A model generated the notes under the pieces. It was not told where the DNA came from and ran no database searches. It worked only from the letters and a program-made list of their open reading frames with translations. Below, in pieces: positions 1-7,670 of a stretch of 63,691 bases of DNA. Source of the stretch: Bacteroidota bacterium (GTDB taxonomy: Bacteria; Bacteroidota; Bacteroidia; Chitinophagales; Chitinophagaceae); the NCBI GenBank assembly GCA_005884665.1, contig VBAT01000012.1, positions 1 to 63,691 on the forward strand, written 5' to 3'. A program made the position numbers and the translations under genes. The first letter of the stretch is position 1, and each line of letters opens with the position of its first letter.

Positions 1-1
1 T

Positions 2-1303
2 TTCGATAATAAGTATACTGTCTCAGGAGTTATTCGTCGCGATGGTACATCAAGGATCCTTAAGAATGAGAATAAAGAAATCACAACATGGTCTGCAGGT
101 CTGACTTGGGATGTAATGAAAGAAAATTTCATGGAAAGACAACACATTTTAACCGACCTGAGATTAAGAGGTACGTATGGAAAAGTACCGAACATCAATA
201 GTATCCCGGGCGGTTCTTATGGGATCGGAAGTAATTTTTACAGTATTCCTTCTTATCTCGGCGCTCAAGAACCTGCGTTCAGTACAACCAGCTATGCCGG
301 TTCATCGATCACAGGTATTGCTCCGGGGCTGTCTAATCCTAACCTAAGAATGGAAACTGTGTCAAAGGCGAACATCGGTATTGATCTGGGCTTCCTGAAA
401 AACAGGGTAAGGCTTACAGCTGATTTTTACAAGAGCCTGACGAAAGATCTTTTTGTTAACCAGATCCAGGTAGCTACTTCAGGTTTTTACAATACAGGGC
501 TTGCTGTAAATGCCGGCACGATGTCAAACAAAGGCGTGGAAATCGATCTCGGCGTAGATATTATAAAGAACAGGAACGTGGACGTTACATTCAGGTGGAA
601 CCACTCGTATAATGTCAACAAGATCGAAGATCTCGGAAAGGTTACCGAATATCCCCAGGGTACAGGTATCATCAAAAAAGGTCTTCCCTATGGTACCCAC
701 TATTCTTACTGGTACCTGGGTGCTGAACCCGCCACTGGAAAACCTCAGTACAAAAAACCTGACGGTACGATTACTACTAATATCAATGAAGCAGGACAGT
801 TCTATGAATTTGGCTCCTGGTTCCCGAAACACGAGGGTGGATTTTCTCTGGATGTACGCTATCAGCGTTTTTCCGCCAGCGCCTTCTTCTCCTACCAGTT
901 CGATGTAAGGAGATATAACAATATTCAAAACTGGGTAACCCAGGGTGATGCGACTTATACAGGTGCTGTAACACAAAGTCAAATATTACTGACTGACCAA
1001 TGGAGAAAACCGGGCGATGTTAAAACGATCCAGTCACCGGCTTACAGCAGGCAGTTTACTTCTTATGATATCACCGATGCCAAGTTCCTTCGTTTCAGGA
1101 ATTTGATGCTGGCTTATGAAATACCCGAGTTACATATCGGGACACTTAAACTGGTAAAATCAGCAAGGTTCTATGTACAGGGACAAAACCTGGTCATCTG
1201 GAGTCCCTGGAGCGGTTTGGATCCTGAAGACGACAACAATATCAGCCTGGCCGAATTCCCCAATCCCAAGGCTGTTGTAGTCGGTATTGATATTAATTTT
1301 TAA
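2..1303 (+). CDS. SusC/RagA-family TonB-dependent outer membrane receptor, 3' part
   Basis: The reading frame is open from base 2, so the true start lies left of the window and only about the last 430 residues are present. The product is the C-terminal half of the outer-membrane beta barrel of a TonB-linked transporter that imports oligosaccharides, peptides or other large nutrients together with a SusD lipoprotein. Visible features are an RRDGTSR segment near the left edge, alternating aromatic beta-strand sequence, the late NLVIWSPWSGLDPE segment and a terminal Phe, as is usual for outer-membrane barrels. The stop overlaps a potential ATG of the following SusD gene (TAATG), so the two are surely co-transcribed. 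The substrate cannot be told because no enzyme genes of the locus are visible. Confidence 0.93.
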   Translation, partial: FDNKYTVSGVIRRDGTSRILKNENKEITTWSAGLTWDVMKENFMERQHILTDLRLRGTYGKVPNINSIPGGSYGIGSNFYSIPSYLGAQEPAFSTTSYAGSSITGIAPGLSNPNLRMETVSKANIGIDLGFLKNRVRLTADFYKSLTKDLFVNQIQVATSGFYNTGLAVNAGTMSNKGVEIDLGVDIIKNRNVDVTFRWNHSYNVNKIEDLGKVTEYPQGTGIIKKGLPYGTHYSYWYLGAEPATGKPQYKKPDGTITTNINEAGQFYEFGSWFPKHEGGFSLDVRYQRFSASAFFSYQFDVRRYNNIQNWVTQGDATYTGAVTQSQILLTDQWRKPGDVKTIQSPAYSRQFTSYDITDAKFLRFRNLMLAYEIPELHIGTLKLVKSARFYVQGQNLVIWSPWSGLDPEDDNNISLAEFPNPKAVVVGIDINF

Positions 1304-1323
1304 TGAACCCTAACTTAAGTACA

Positions 1324-2769
1324 ATGAAACGTAAAAAAATAATTATAGTCGCGATACTATCAGCCTCTGTTGCCCTGTCATCGTGCAAGAAATTGCTTAC
1401 GGTGCCGGAAACAGACCTTATCGCAGGTGAAACGGCATTGAGTACCGTGACTTTTGCTGAGCAGGCAGTCATCGGTATATATGCTGCTATGAACGTGGAG
1501 ATGAATATTCTTCTCAACTCTACGTTTGCTGATGAAGTTGCAAAATCCGAATTCTATAACGCCGTGACCACTCATGAATGGCAGTATGGCCCGGCTGACG
1601 TAGGATTGAGAGATAATTTTACCGGCATCGCTATCCATTATAGGATAGTGAACAGAGCAAACGTACTACTGGCTGCTCTGCCCAGCTCTGATTCTACCAA
1701 GGTTGGAGATGAGGCAAAAAGAATTCGTCTCAAAGGCGAAGCGCTTTTCCTCCGGGCATATGCGCATTTCGAAGCATTCCGTTACTATTGTAACAACTAT
1801 GATCCTACCGGCCTCGGTATGCCTTACATGGAGGTTTCATCGCTCGACCCTACTCCGCGTATAAAGATGGACGTATTCTTCCAGAAGCTGAATGCGGATC
1901 TTGTTGCCGCAAAAGCCCTCGTGCCTAATAATTTCAATGATCTGGACAGGGTAAATCGTGCGATGGTATCCGGTTTGCAGGCTAGAGTAGCTCTTTACAT
2001 GAAAGACTGGGTTGCCGCTGAGACCTATGCTACTGAATATATCAATGCGGTTCCTTTGGCAACAATGGCGGAATTTCCAGGCATATGGACTGACGCTAAC
2101 TCTGCCGAGCAGGCTTTCCGTTTAAAAAGAACGGCCACCATCGGCGGACGTATCGGCTCTTTATTCCGTGGTACATCATCTTCAGCTACTGGTGGAGGTA
2201 TAGGTCTTGTTACCTGGAAACCTTCTGAAAAACTATGGAGCAGCTATGACCAGGTCAATGATATTCGTTTTGCAGCTTATCTCAAAAACGAACCAATCCT
2301 GGCTGGTGCTGGTCGGCCTTCGAGGTTGATCCAGAAGTATGCGGGTACAGGGTATGCTACACCCAACGAGAATGTTGCATGGGGTAAAGTATTCAGAACA
2401 GGTGAAGCTTACCTGATCCGTGCAGAAGCAAGAGCAGAACAAAATAAATATACTGGCGCCAACAGCGCAGAAAGCGATGTCAACGCACTTCGTGCAGCCA
2501 GGATCATCGGCTATGTGCCCGTAGTATTCACTTCAAAGCAGGATGCGATAGACAATATCATGCTTGAAAGATTTAAAGAGTTGGCTTTTGAAGGTCATCG
2601 CTTCTTTGATTTGAAAAGAAGAAGTTTGCCGGTTACCCGCCTGGCTGCTGATGCGCCAAGTGCAGCAGGCACTACATTGCCAGCAGGTAATTTCAGATTT
2701 GTACTCCCGATCCCACTGCCGGAAATAACAACCAATCCGGCTATGGTTCAAAACCCGGGTTATAACTAA
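1324..2769 (+). CDS. SusD/RagB-family nutrient-binding lipoprotein
   Basis: Surface lipoprotein that caps the SusC barrel and binds the nutrient. The N-terminus MKRKKIIIVAIL is followed by a lipobox ending LSSC, which fixes the signal peptide and favours the ATG at 1324 over the in-frame ATG at 1303 that overlaps the susC stop. About 481 residues is normal for the family. The alpha-helical TPR-like SusD fold is suggested by segments such as GEALFLRAYAHFEAFRYY and by the C-terminal RFKELAFEGHRFFDLKRR, a signature of RagB/SusD proteins. It is followed directly by a strong hairpin terminator, so susC-susD ends the transcript here. Confidence 0.95.
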   Translation: MKRKKIIIVAILSASVALSSCKKLLTVPETDLIAGETALSTVTFAEQAVIGIYAAMNVEMNILLNSTFADEVAKSEFYNAVTTHEWQYGPADVGLRDNFTGIAIHYRIVNRANVLLAALPSSDSTKVGDEAKRIRLKGEALFLRAYAHFEAFRYYCNNYDPTGLGMPYMEVSSLDPTPRIKMDVFFQKLNADLVAAKALVPNNFNDLDRVNRAMVSGLQARVALYMKDWVAAETYATEYINAVPLATMAEFPGIWTDANSAEQAFRLKRTATIGGRIGSLFRGTSSSATGGGIGLVTWKPSEKLWSSYDQVNDIRFAAYLKNEPILAGAGRPSRLIQKYAGTGYATPNENVAWGKVFRTGEAYLIRAEARAEQNKYTGANSAESDVNALRAARIIGYVPVVFTSKQDAIDNIMLERFKELAFEGHRFFDLKRRSLPVTRLAADAPSAAGTTLPAGNFRFVLPIPLPEITTNPAMVQNPGYN

Positions 2770-2790
2770 ACTGAGATTCAGAAACGTTTG

Positions 2791-2826
2791 TAAAAAAACC
2801 GTCGTGGAGACCACGGCGGTTTTTTT
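2791..2826 (+). terminator. Bidirectional intrinsic terminator after susD
   Basis: A stem CCGtCGTGG / CCACGgCGG with an AGA loop is preceded by seven A and followed by seven T. It can therefore end both the susCD transcript and the opposing minus-strand transcript of the TlpA-like gene. Confidence 0.9.
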
Positions 2827-2843
2827 ATTGAGAAGCTACCTAT

Positions 2844-2925
2844 ATCAATTTCGAATTTCGTTTTTTTATATTCGAATTTCTTTGTCCCGCCAAGTGGCGG
2901 GATTGCTATTTGGTTCTTGGATGTT
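2844..2925. repeat. Fold-back repeat, copy 1 (TTTGGTTCTTG family)
   Basis: Contains two AATTTCGAATTTC-like arms, the palindrome TCCCGCC-AAGT-GGCGGGA at 2885-2902 and the end word TTTGGTTCTTGG. The same words recur near 16.9-17.06, 23.46-23.57, 38.55-38.92 and 48.43-48.73 kb. This copy lies between the convergent susD and TlpA-like genes. Confidence 0.75.
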
Positions 2926-2928
2926 TTC

Positions 2929-4140
2929 TCACTTCAGCACCTCGCTTAACTTAGCTTCCAATCCCCGTCCCCTCAACCGTTCTGCGATCACCTTGCCTTC
3001 AGGATCGACCAAAATATTGTAAGGAATCCCCACCACTCCAAAATCATAAATACCTACTACGACACTTTCCCATCCTTTGAGATCGCTTACATGAGTCCAT
3101 GTAAGATGATCTTTCATTACAGCATTGAGCCATTTATCCTTGTCGCCGGGATTGTCAAGTGAAACTCCAAGGATCGCAAAATTTTTATCCTTGAATTTGT
3201 TATAGGCCTGTACAACATTTGGGTTTTCTTCGCGACAGGGCCTGCACCAACTCGCCCAAAAATCCACCAGCACATACTTACCCCTGAACGAACTTAGTTT
3301 TATTTGCTTCCCCGAAGGATCGGGCAGGGAAAAGTCAGGCGCTTCCTTGCCTACCCATTTCGACTCCATGGATTTTTTCATGGATGCCATCTTTTGATCG
3401 ATCTCGCTCTTTACCGCCTTCAGGCGTTCATGTGCGGGGAAACGGCCGACCGCTTCTGTCATCAGTTGATCCACCTGCTCGATATCCATGGGCGCCAGGC
3501 CAAACCCGGGCTCATTGGCGGTGGATTGATAATAACCCAGTTCAAAAAGAAACAAAGCGGGATTATTTGCTTTCTTTATAGCATTCAGTGAAAAATCCAG
3601 GATCTGGTCGGCTACCTGCCTCCTTTCAGCGAGCAGCTGCGAAATAGCACTGTCAGCCGGATTTATTTTGTTAAGACTATCTGCTTTTTGCATAATGACG
3701 TAAATCTTCTGCAGGTCACCATTGAATTTATACATGAAATCTTTCATCTCCTGGCTGACAGGTGAACCCTTAACGTCATATTTCTCGGCTACCTCGTTAT
3801 ACTCTTTATTCAGTTCTACATTAAGCGTCATTTTGGGCACATCATTGATCACTGCTGCCAATGGAAATTTATTTTGGTCCAGGCGAAGATTATATACCAT
3901 GGATTCCTTTGAGTCTGCAGCCAACTTGTAGTTCCCGTTTTTTGCTAATGCCGATGAATCGACGATTGTTCCTGAAGTACCTCCTGCAGGAACCGCTTCG
4001 AGATAAACTGTTTTTGCCCTGCCATTTGTTATAGTACCACTTATTTCAAATGTCTTTTTGGAGTCTTCGTTCTTGCAGGCGACGAAAATAATCGCAACTA
4101 CCACGTATAACCAACCCCGCATTGTTAACGGTTTCATCAT
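2929..4140 (-). CDS. TlpA-like thiol-disulfide oxidoreductase with N-terminal DUF4369-type domain
   Basis: Envelope thioredoxin-fold lipoprotein of 403 residues. A signal peptide ends at a lipobox (FVAC, Cys about 22). Residues about 30-130 resemble the DUF4369 beta domain usual in Bacteroidota TlpA proteins. The C-terminal AhpC/TSA-type domain holds the redox motif WASWCRPC with cysteines at about 299 and 302, followed by the cis-Pro region VGIPYN. The likely role is reduction of periplasmic disulfides, for example in cytochrome c maturation or oxidative stress. The next gene on the strand, gatB, is only 25 bp upstream, so the two may be co-transcribed although functionally unrelated. Confidence 0.92.
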   Translation of the reverse strand: MMKPLTMRGWLYVVVAIIFVACKNEDSKKTFEISGTITNGRAKTVYLEAVPAGGTSGTIVDSSALAKNGNYKLAADSKESMVYNLRLDQNKFPLAAVINDVPKMTLNVELNKEYNEVAEKYDVKGSPVSQEMKDFMYKFNGDLQKIYVIMQKADSLNKINPADSAISQLLAERRQVADQILDFSLNAIKKANNPALFLFELGYYQSTANEPGFGLAPMDIEQVDQLMTEAVGRFPAHERLKAVKSEIDQKMASMKKSMESKWVGKEAPDFSLPDPSGKQIKLSSFRGKYVLVDFWASWCRPCREENPNVVQAYNKFKDKNFAILGVSLDNPGDKDKWLNAVMKDHLTWTHVSDLKGWESVVVGIYDFGVVGIPYNILVDPEGKVIAERLRGRGLEAKLSEVLK

Positions 4141-4165
4141 TTGTCGTTTATTTTTATAAAATCTT

Positions 4166-5614
4166 TTATGAACTTAATTTTTTCAACAGTATTTCATTCG
4201 TGACTTTCGGATCGGCTTTTCCCTTCGTCTGTTTCATTACCTCTCCTACAAACAGTGACAGCAATCCTTTCTTTCCCTTTTTATATTCGGACACTTTATC
4301 TGCGTATTTTTCCAACACCCTGTTGATGACAGGTTCGATCGACGATACATCGGACTGTTGAGTAAGGTTTTGCTCGGCGGCTGCCTGGCCCGGGTTAGCA
4401 TTGGGGTGTTCCAGCAAGAAAGAAAACAATTTCGTGGAAGCCGTTGAAAAACTCAGCTTATTCTCATCGATCAGTTTTATTAAACCAGCCACCTGTACCG
4501 CTGCTAAAGGAAAATCATATATCTCTTTATTGTTTTCATTGAGCCAGGATTTGACGGGACCTGTTAGCCAATTGGCAGCCCCTTTGTAATTGTTCGTGTG
4601 ATGAATAATCATTTCGAAATAATCGGAGAACGCCCGGTCTTCAGTCAACACCCTCGCATCATACTCAGGAAGCAAATACTGGCTGGTGTATTTTTTTATT
4701 CGTTCTTCCTGCAAAGCCGGTATCGTTTTTTGCACCGCGTCAATGAATTCGTCTTTGAGCTGAAAGGGAGTAAGATCGGGATCTGCAAAATACCGGTAAT
4801 CATCAGCATCTTCTTTATCTCTTGTCGCGAACGTGGTACCATTGGTGGCGTCAAAACTTCTTGTCTGCTGAATAACCTGCTCTCCTTTTTCCAGCAGATC
4901 AACGAGCCGCCTGGATTCGAATTCGATAGCTCTTTTTACATTCCGGACCGAATTGAGGTTTTTTATTTCCACTTTTGTCCCAAGCTTTGTTTCACCTTTT
5001 TTGCGTACTGACACATTTGCATCACAACGGAGGCTTCCCTCTTCCATATTGCCATCACATATTTCAAGGTAACGGACCAGTTTCCTGATTTCGTTTACAT
5101 ACGCAAAAGCTTCCTCGGCAGTTCTGATGTCCGGTTCGGTAACTATCTCTATCAGTGGCGTGCCTGCCCTGTTATAATCAATACAGGTATTTTGTGGGTC
5201 TGCATCATGAATGCTTCTGCCGGCGTCCTCCTCCAGGTGGATCCTGTTTAGTCTTATCCTTTTATTTTCTTCACCGGCCCGGATCTGGATGTATCCGCCC
5301 TTGCAGATAGGAGTAGTATGTTGAGAGATTTGATAACCCTTCGGCAGGTCAGGATAAAAGTAATTTTTGCGGGCAAAATAGTTACGCTTTTCAATTTCGC
5401 AACCACAGGCAAGTCCCATCTTAACTGCGTATTCAATTGCTTTGCTGTTCATTTTTGGCAGGGTACCCGGATGTGCAAGGGTGACCGCGCTTACATGTGT
5501 ATTTGGTTCAGCACCGAAAGCCGTACTATCGCCACAAAACAGTTTACTTTTTGTAAGCAAACGGGCATGCACTTCTAGTCCCACCACTATTTCATATGCA
5601 TTGGAGTCAATCAT
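4166..5614 (-). CDS. gatB: Aspartyl/glutamyl-tRNA(Asn/Gln) amidotransferase subunit B
   Basis: Subunit of the cytoplasmic GatCAB complex that converts misacylated Glu-tRNA(Gln) or Asp-tRNA(Asn) to the amide using ammonia from GatA. The 482-residue length and architecture are normal: an N-terminal kinase-like domain opening with YEIVVGLEVHARLLTKSK, the central GSLRCDANVSVR motif, and the C-terminal GatB/YqeY tail ending VTNEILLKKL. gatA and gatC are not adjacent, as is common in Bacteroidota. A TATTTTTG -7 promoter element lies 12 bp before the ATG. Confidence 0.98.
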   Translation of the reverse strand: MIDSNAYEIVVGLEVHARLLTKSKLFCGDSTAFGAEPNTHVSAVTLAHPGTLPKMNSKAIEYAVKMGLACGCEIEKRNYFARKNYFYPDLPKGYQISQHTTPICKGGYIQIRAGEENKRIRLNRIHLEEDAGRSIHDADPQNTCIDYNRAGTPLIEIVTEPDIRTAEEAFAYVNEIRKLVRYLEICDGNMEEGSLRCDANVSVRKKGETKLGTKVEIKNLNSVRNVKRAIEFESRRLVDLLEKGEQVIQQTRSFDATNGTTFATRDKEDADDYRYFADPDLTPFQLKDEFIDAVQKTIPALQEERIKKYTSQYLLPEYDARVLTEDRAFSDYFEMIIHHTNNYKGAANWLTGPVKSWLNENNKEIYDFPLAAVQVAGLIKLIDENKLSFSTASTKLFSFLLEHPNANPGQAAAEQNLTQQSDVSSIEPVINRVLEKYADKVSEYKKGKKGLLSLFVGEVMKQTKGKADPKVTNEILLKKLSS

Positions 5615-5626
5615 GATTCAAGCTGG

Positions 5627-5634
5627 CAAAAATA
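5627..5634 (-). promoter_or_regulatory. -7 promoter element TATTTTTG upstream of gatB
   Basis: Read on the minus strand it is a full match to the Bacteroidota sigma-ABfr -7 consensus TAnnTTTG. It sits 12 bp before the gatB ATG, which implies a leader of only a few nucleotides. No clear -33 TTG is seen. Confidence 0.55.
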
Positions 5635-5687
5635 GTTCATTTTACCCGCTCGGGTCATCTATAAAAAAACTGTCTCCTTCGATAGCG

Positions 5688-5706
5688 CTGCCTACCGGAC
5701 AGGCAG
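5688..5706. repeat. GCCTGCC-type palindrome
   Basis: CTGCCT-accggac-AGGCAG inverted repeat upstream of gatB. It is related to the elements at 9990, 22668, 32289 and 34413, and to the one found inside alaS. Confidence 0.65.
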
Positions 5707-5797
5707 GTATGGGATTTGAATTTGCGCAAGAAGAGCACAGAGAAGAAAATCCGTGGCTCTCTGTGGCCATTCTGGTTTTTTAAAGAGAGACAACTAC

Positions 5798-5828
5798 AAA
5801 AAAAAGAACCCCACATTGCTGCGGGGTT
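5798..5828 (-). terminator. Intrinsic terminator of the PDZ-protein gene
   Basis: On the minus strand a stem AACCCC/GGGGTT, extended inward by two pairs after one mismatch, is followed by a run of eight T. It lies 28 bp after the stop of the minus-strand PDZ gene. Confidence 0.8.
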
Positions 5829-5855
5829 ACACTACATGCACACGAGATATATGTA

Positions 5856-6899
5856 TTAAAGATCTGCGGTTTTAAGTTTCCGCGGTATTTTCACTTCGAT
5901 ATTCTGGGTCTTACCACTCCGCGTTAATTTAACCATAACAGAAACCTTGTCCTTACTTTCTTTTATGATCTTCGCTACTTCATCGGCGCTATTGACAGCT
6001 TTTCCTTCGACTTCAGTGATGATATCATCTTCCTTGAGGCCTGCTTTTTCGGCATTGCTTTCATCATCCACTGCTATTACTTTTACTCCTTTGCCGTCAT
6101 CGGTATCCTGCACAGATAAACCGAGTTTCGGGCTGCCGCCTGACAATTTGTAACGGAAACCTCTGGCGTCGCTACGTGGCATTGACATCTTGGGAGCAAA
6201 ATCATAGTTCATGTTTCCCAGGTCAAAGTTCATATCGGGAGTCGCTGCAAACACGTTTACTCCTTTCCATTTGCCTAATTCAGCGGTAGTTTTTTGTTCT
6301 TTATCATCCCTGAGATAAGTGATGTTTATTTTTTCACCGGGCTTGTGGGACCTGATCACTTTAGTCAGGTCATCAGGTGATTCTATTTTCTTATCGTCCA
6401 CCTTTGTTATTACATCTCCTACTTTCAAACCAGCTTTGGCAGCGCCGCTTTCCTTTGAAGTGATCTCCTGGATTTCTACGCCCTTGTCTGCACTTTCAGT
6501 AGAGACCCCCAGCATGGCACGGTTCTGATTAATAGAATCAGACTGGAAAACCTTCCAGGCATCTGAGCCTGTCCCGCCGAATGCATTCATTCCTGTATAT
6601 CCGTGTCCATCGCTATACATAAATACATCCCCATTGCCTTTGCGACGTACCGTCACATCGCCGCCTTTGTATTCATCAACAGGTTTACCGTTAACCGTTA
6701 CCTTATCTCCATTCACTTCTACTATTACTTTTTCGTTTTTACCGACACGGTTGATGATCACCTGGCGAATCTCATTTTTTTCTTTTTCTTCTTTATCTTT
6801 CTCTTTGTCCTTATCTTCCTTCTGAGCGAATAATGCGACCGGCAACATCAGCGCCGTCCCCAGCACAATGAGCAATGGCTTGCTAAAAAAATGTTTCAT
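5856..6899 (-). CDS. Secreted protein with two PDZ domains
   Basis: 347 residues with an N-terminal signal peptide (cleavage likely after LFAQ). It has a highly charged Lys/Glu linker at residues about 27-45, a beta-rich segment to about 130, and two PDZ domains. The first begins near RAMLGVSTES (about residue 125) with the ligand loop GAAKAGLKVGDVITKV. The second begins near PKLGLSVQD (about 255) with AEKAGLKEDDIITEV. No protease domain or catalytic triad is present, so it is not a complete DegP/HtrA protease. It probably binds C-termini of unfolded or partner proteins in the periplasm. It stands alone between its own promoter element and its own terminator. Confidence 0.85.
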   Translation of the reverse strand: MKHFFSKPLLIVLGTALMLPVALFAQKEDKDKEKDKEEKEKNEIRQVIINRVGKNEKVIVEVNGDKVTVNGKPVDEYKGGDVTVRRKGNGDVFMYSDGHGYTGMNAFGGTGSDAWKVFQSDSINQNRAMLGVSTESADKGVEIQEITSKESGAAKAGLKVGDVITKVDDKKIESPDDLTKVIRSHKPGEKINITYLRDDKEQKTTAELGKWKGVNVFAATPDMNFDLGNMNYDFAPKMSMPRSDARGFRYKLSGGSPKLGLSVQDTDDGKGVKVIAVDDESNAEKAGLKEDDIITEVEGKAVNSADEVAKIIKESKDKVSVMVKLTRSGKTQNIEVKIPRKLKTADL

Positions 6900-6939
6900 A
6901 CAGTGTTATTTTAGATTATCTACGTTGAATTTCGTATTT

Positions 6940-6947
6940 CAAATATA
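6940..6947 (-). promoter_or_regulatory. -7 promoter element TATATTTG for the PDZ-protein gene
   Basis: Exact TAnnTTTG match on the minus strand, 40 bp before the ATG of the double-PDZ gene. The leader would be about 35 nt. Confidence 0.6.
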
Positions 6948-7039
6948 GTGACATTTTTTTAATTACGAAATCTTTCGGAAATGTTAAATCCGAACAAAGG
7001 GTAAAAGGCGTTTTCAAATGATAGACGGGCTGTGAGATA

Positions 7040-7115
7040 AGGTTTAGCGGTTGAAAGGTTTAAGGGTTGAAAGGTTGTTTGAAAACCTGAATCCTGCTTT
7101 GCCTGGTTTTTAAAC
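7040..7115. repeat. AACCTTTC-family repeat, copy 1
   Basis: Direct and inverted occurrences of GGTTGAAAGGTTTAAGGGTTGAAAGG-type words, shared with the gap at 17.79-17.89 kb. The left end of the truncated acetyltransferase frame runs into this repeat. Confidence 0.6.
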
Positions 7116-7415
7116 CGATTGCCTGAAACGATAACCCAGATCAATTTCATTGTGCCCAAAACGATACTTTAAGCCACTCCAACCGATAAATTCCAAATTG
7201 GTTTTTAAATGTACGGCCCATCTGCCAAGATTATACAGCGTATATTGGGGCAGGATAATTTTTTCTAAAACTTCCATAGCCTGGTCAATGCTATTTAAAT
7301 GGTCATGAGTATAGCGGGTAATATTATCATCGTTATTGAGTTCATAGATTAACCGGGCGTCATCAATAGTAAATGTCCGTAACAACAACCTTCCTGTTTC
7401 AATAACAACATTCAT
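7110..7415 (-). pseudogene. 3'-truncated GNAT-family N-acetyltransferase
   Basis: The 101 codons encode the N-terminal half of a RimJ/RimL-type acetyltransferase: ETGRLLLRTFTIDDA, then the WAVHLK and FIGWSGLKY strands and the EIDLGYRF segment. In intact relatives this last segment leads into the acetyl-CoA binding motif (W-G-x-G-x-A), and proteins are usually about 170-180 residues. Here the frame stops after GYRFRQSV. The sequence beyond is AACCTTTC-type repeat with no acetyltransferase signal in any frame. I infer an inactive remnant cut by repeat insertion or deletion. A very short functional protein is unlikely because the cofactor site is missing. Confidence 0.7.
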
Positions 7416-7427
7416 ATTAACAACAAA

Positions 7428-7670
7428 TTGTTATTGATAGTAGTTTTACTAAGCCTTTGGGCATTGCCAATAGAAAATAAATGTGGATTTTTGAGAAACA
7501 AGCAACTGCTACTTCCCCTGCTCATGGTTAATACCCTGGCCATAATCTCTATTTGTGTTTGCGTAATCGCAATCGCTATTTCCGTCTGGTTCTTTATCGA
7601 AACAAAAGGACTTCGCTGGCCGCATAAAAAAGACAAAAAGAAAAGCAGTTCCCATAAAGGCTATTATTAA
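7428..7670 (+). CDS. Possible small membrane protein
   Basis: An 80-codon frame. The better supported part starts at the internal ATG at 7527 or near it and encodes one hydrophobic helix (LAIISICVCVIAIAISVWFF) followed by a basic tail rich in Lys and Ser ending KGYY. The stop overlaps the alaS stop on the other strand by four bases. No family is recognised. It may be a real single-span protein or chance. The upstream residues from 7428 cross the start of the acetyltransferase remnant and look less convincing. Confidence 0.35.
   Translation: MLLIVVLLSLWALPIENKCGFLRNKQLLLPLLMVNTLAIISICVCVIAIAISVWFFIETKGLRWPHKKDKKKSSSHKGYY

Noticed and set aside
6959..7159. Minus-strand frame overlapping the acetyltransferase remnant, as a possible continuation by frameshift
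   Set aside because: The translation (NQAKQDSGFQTTFQPLNLST...) is repeat text and shows no acetyl-CoA binding motif.
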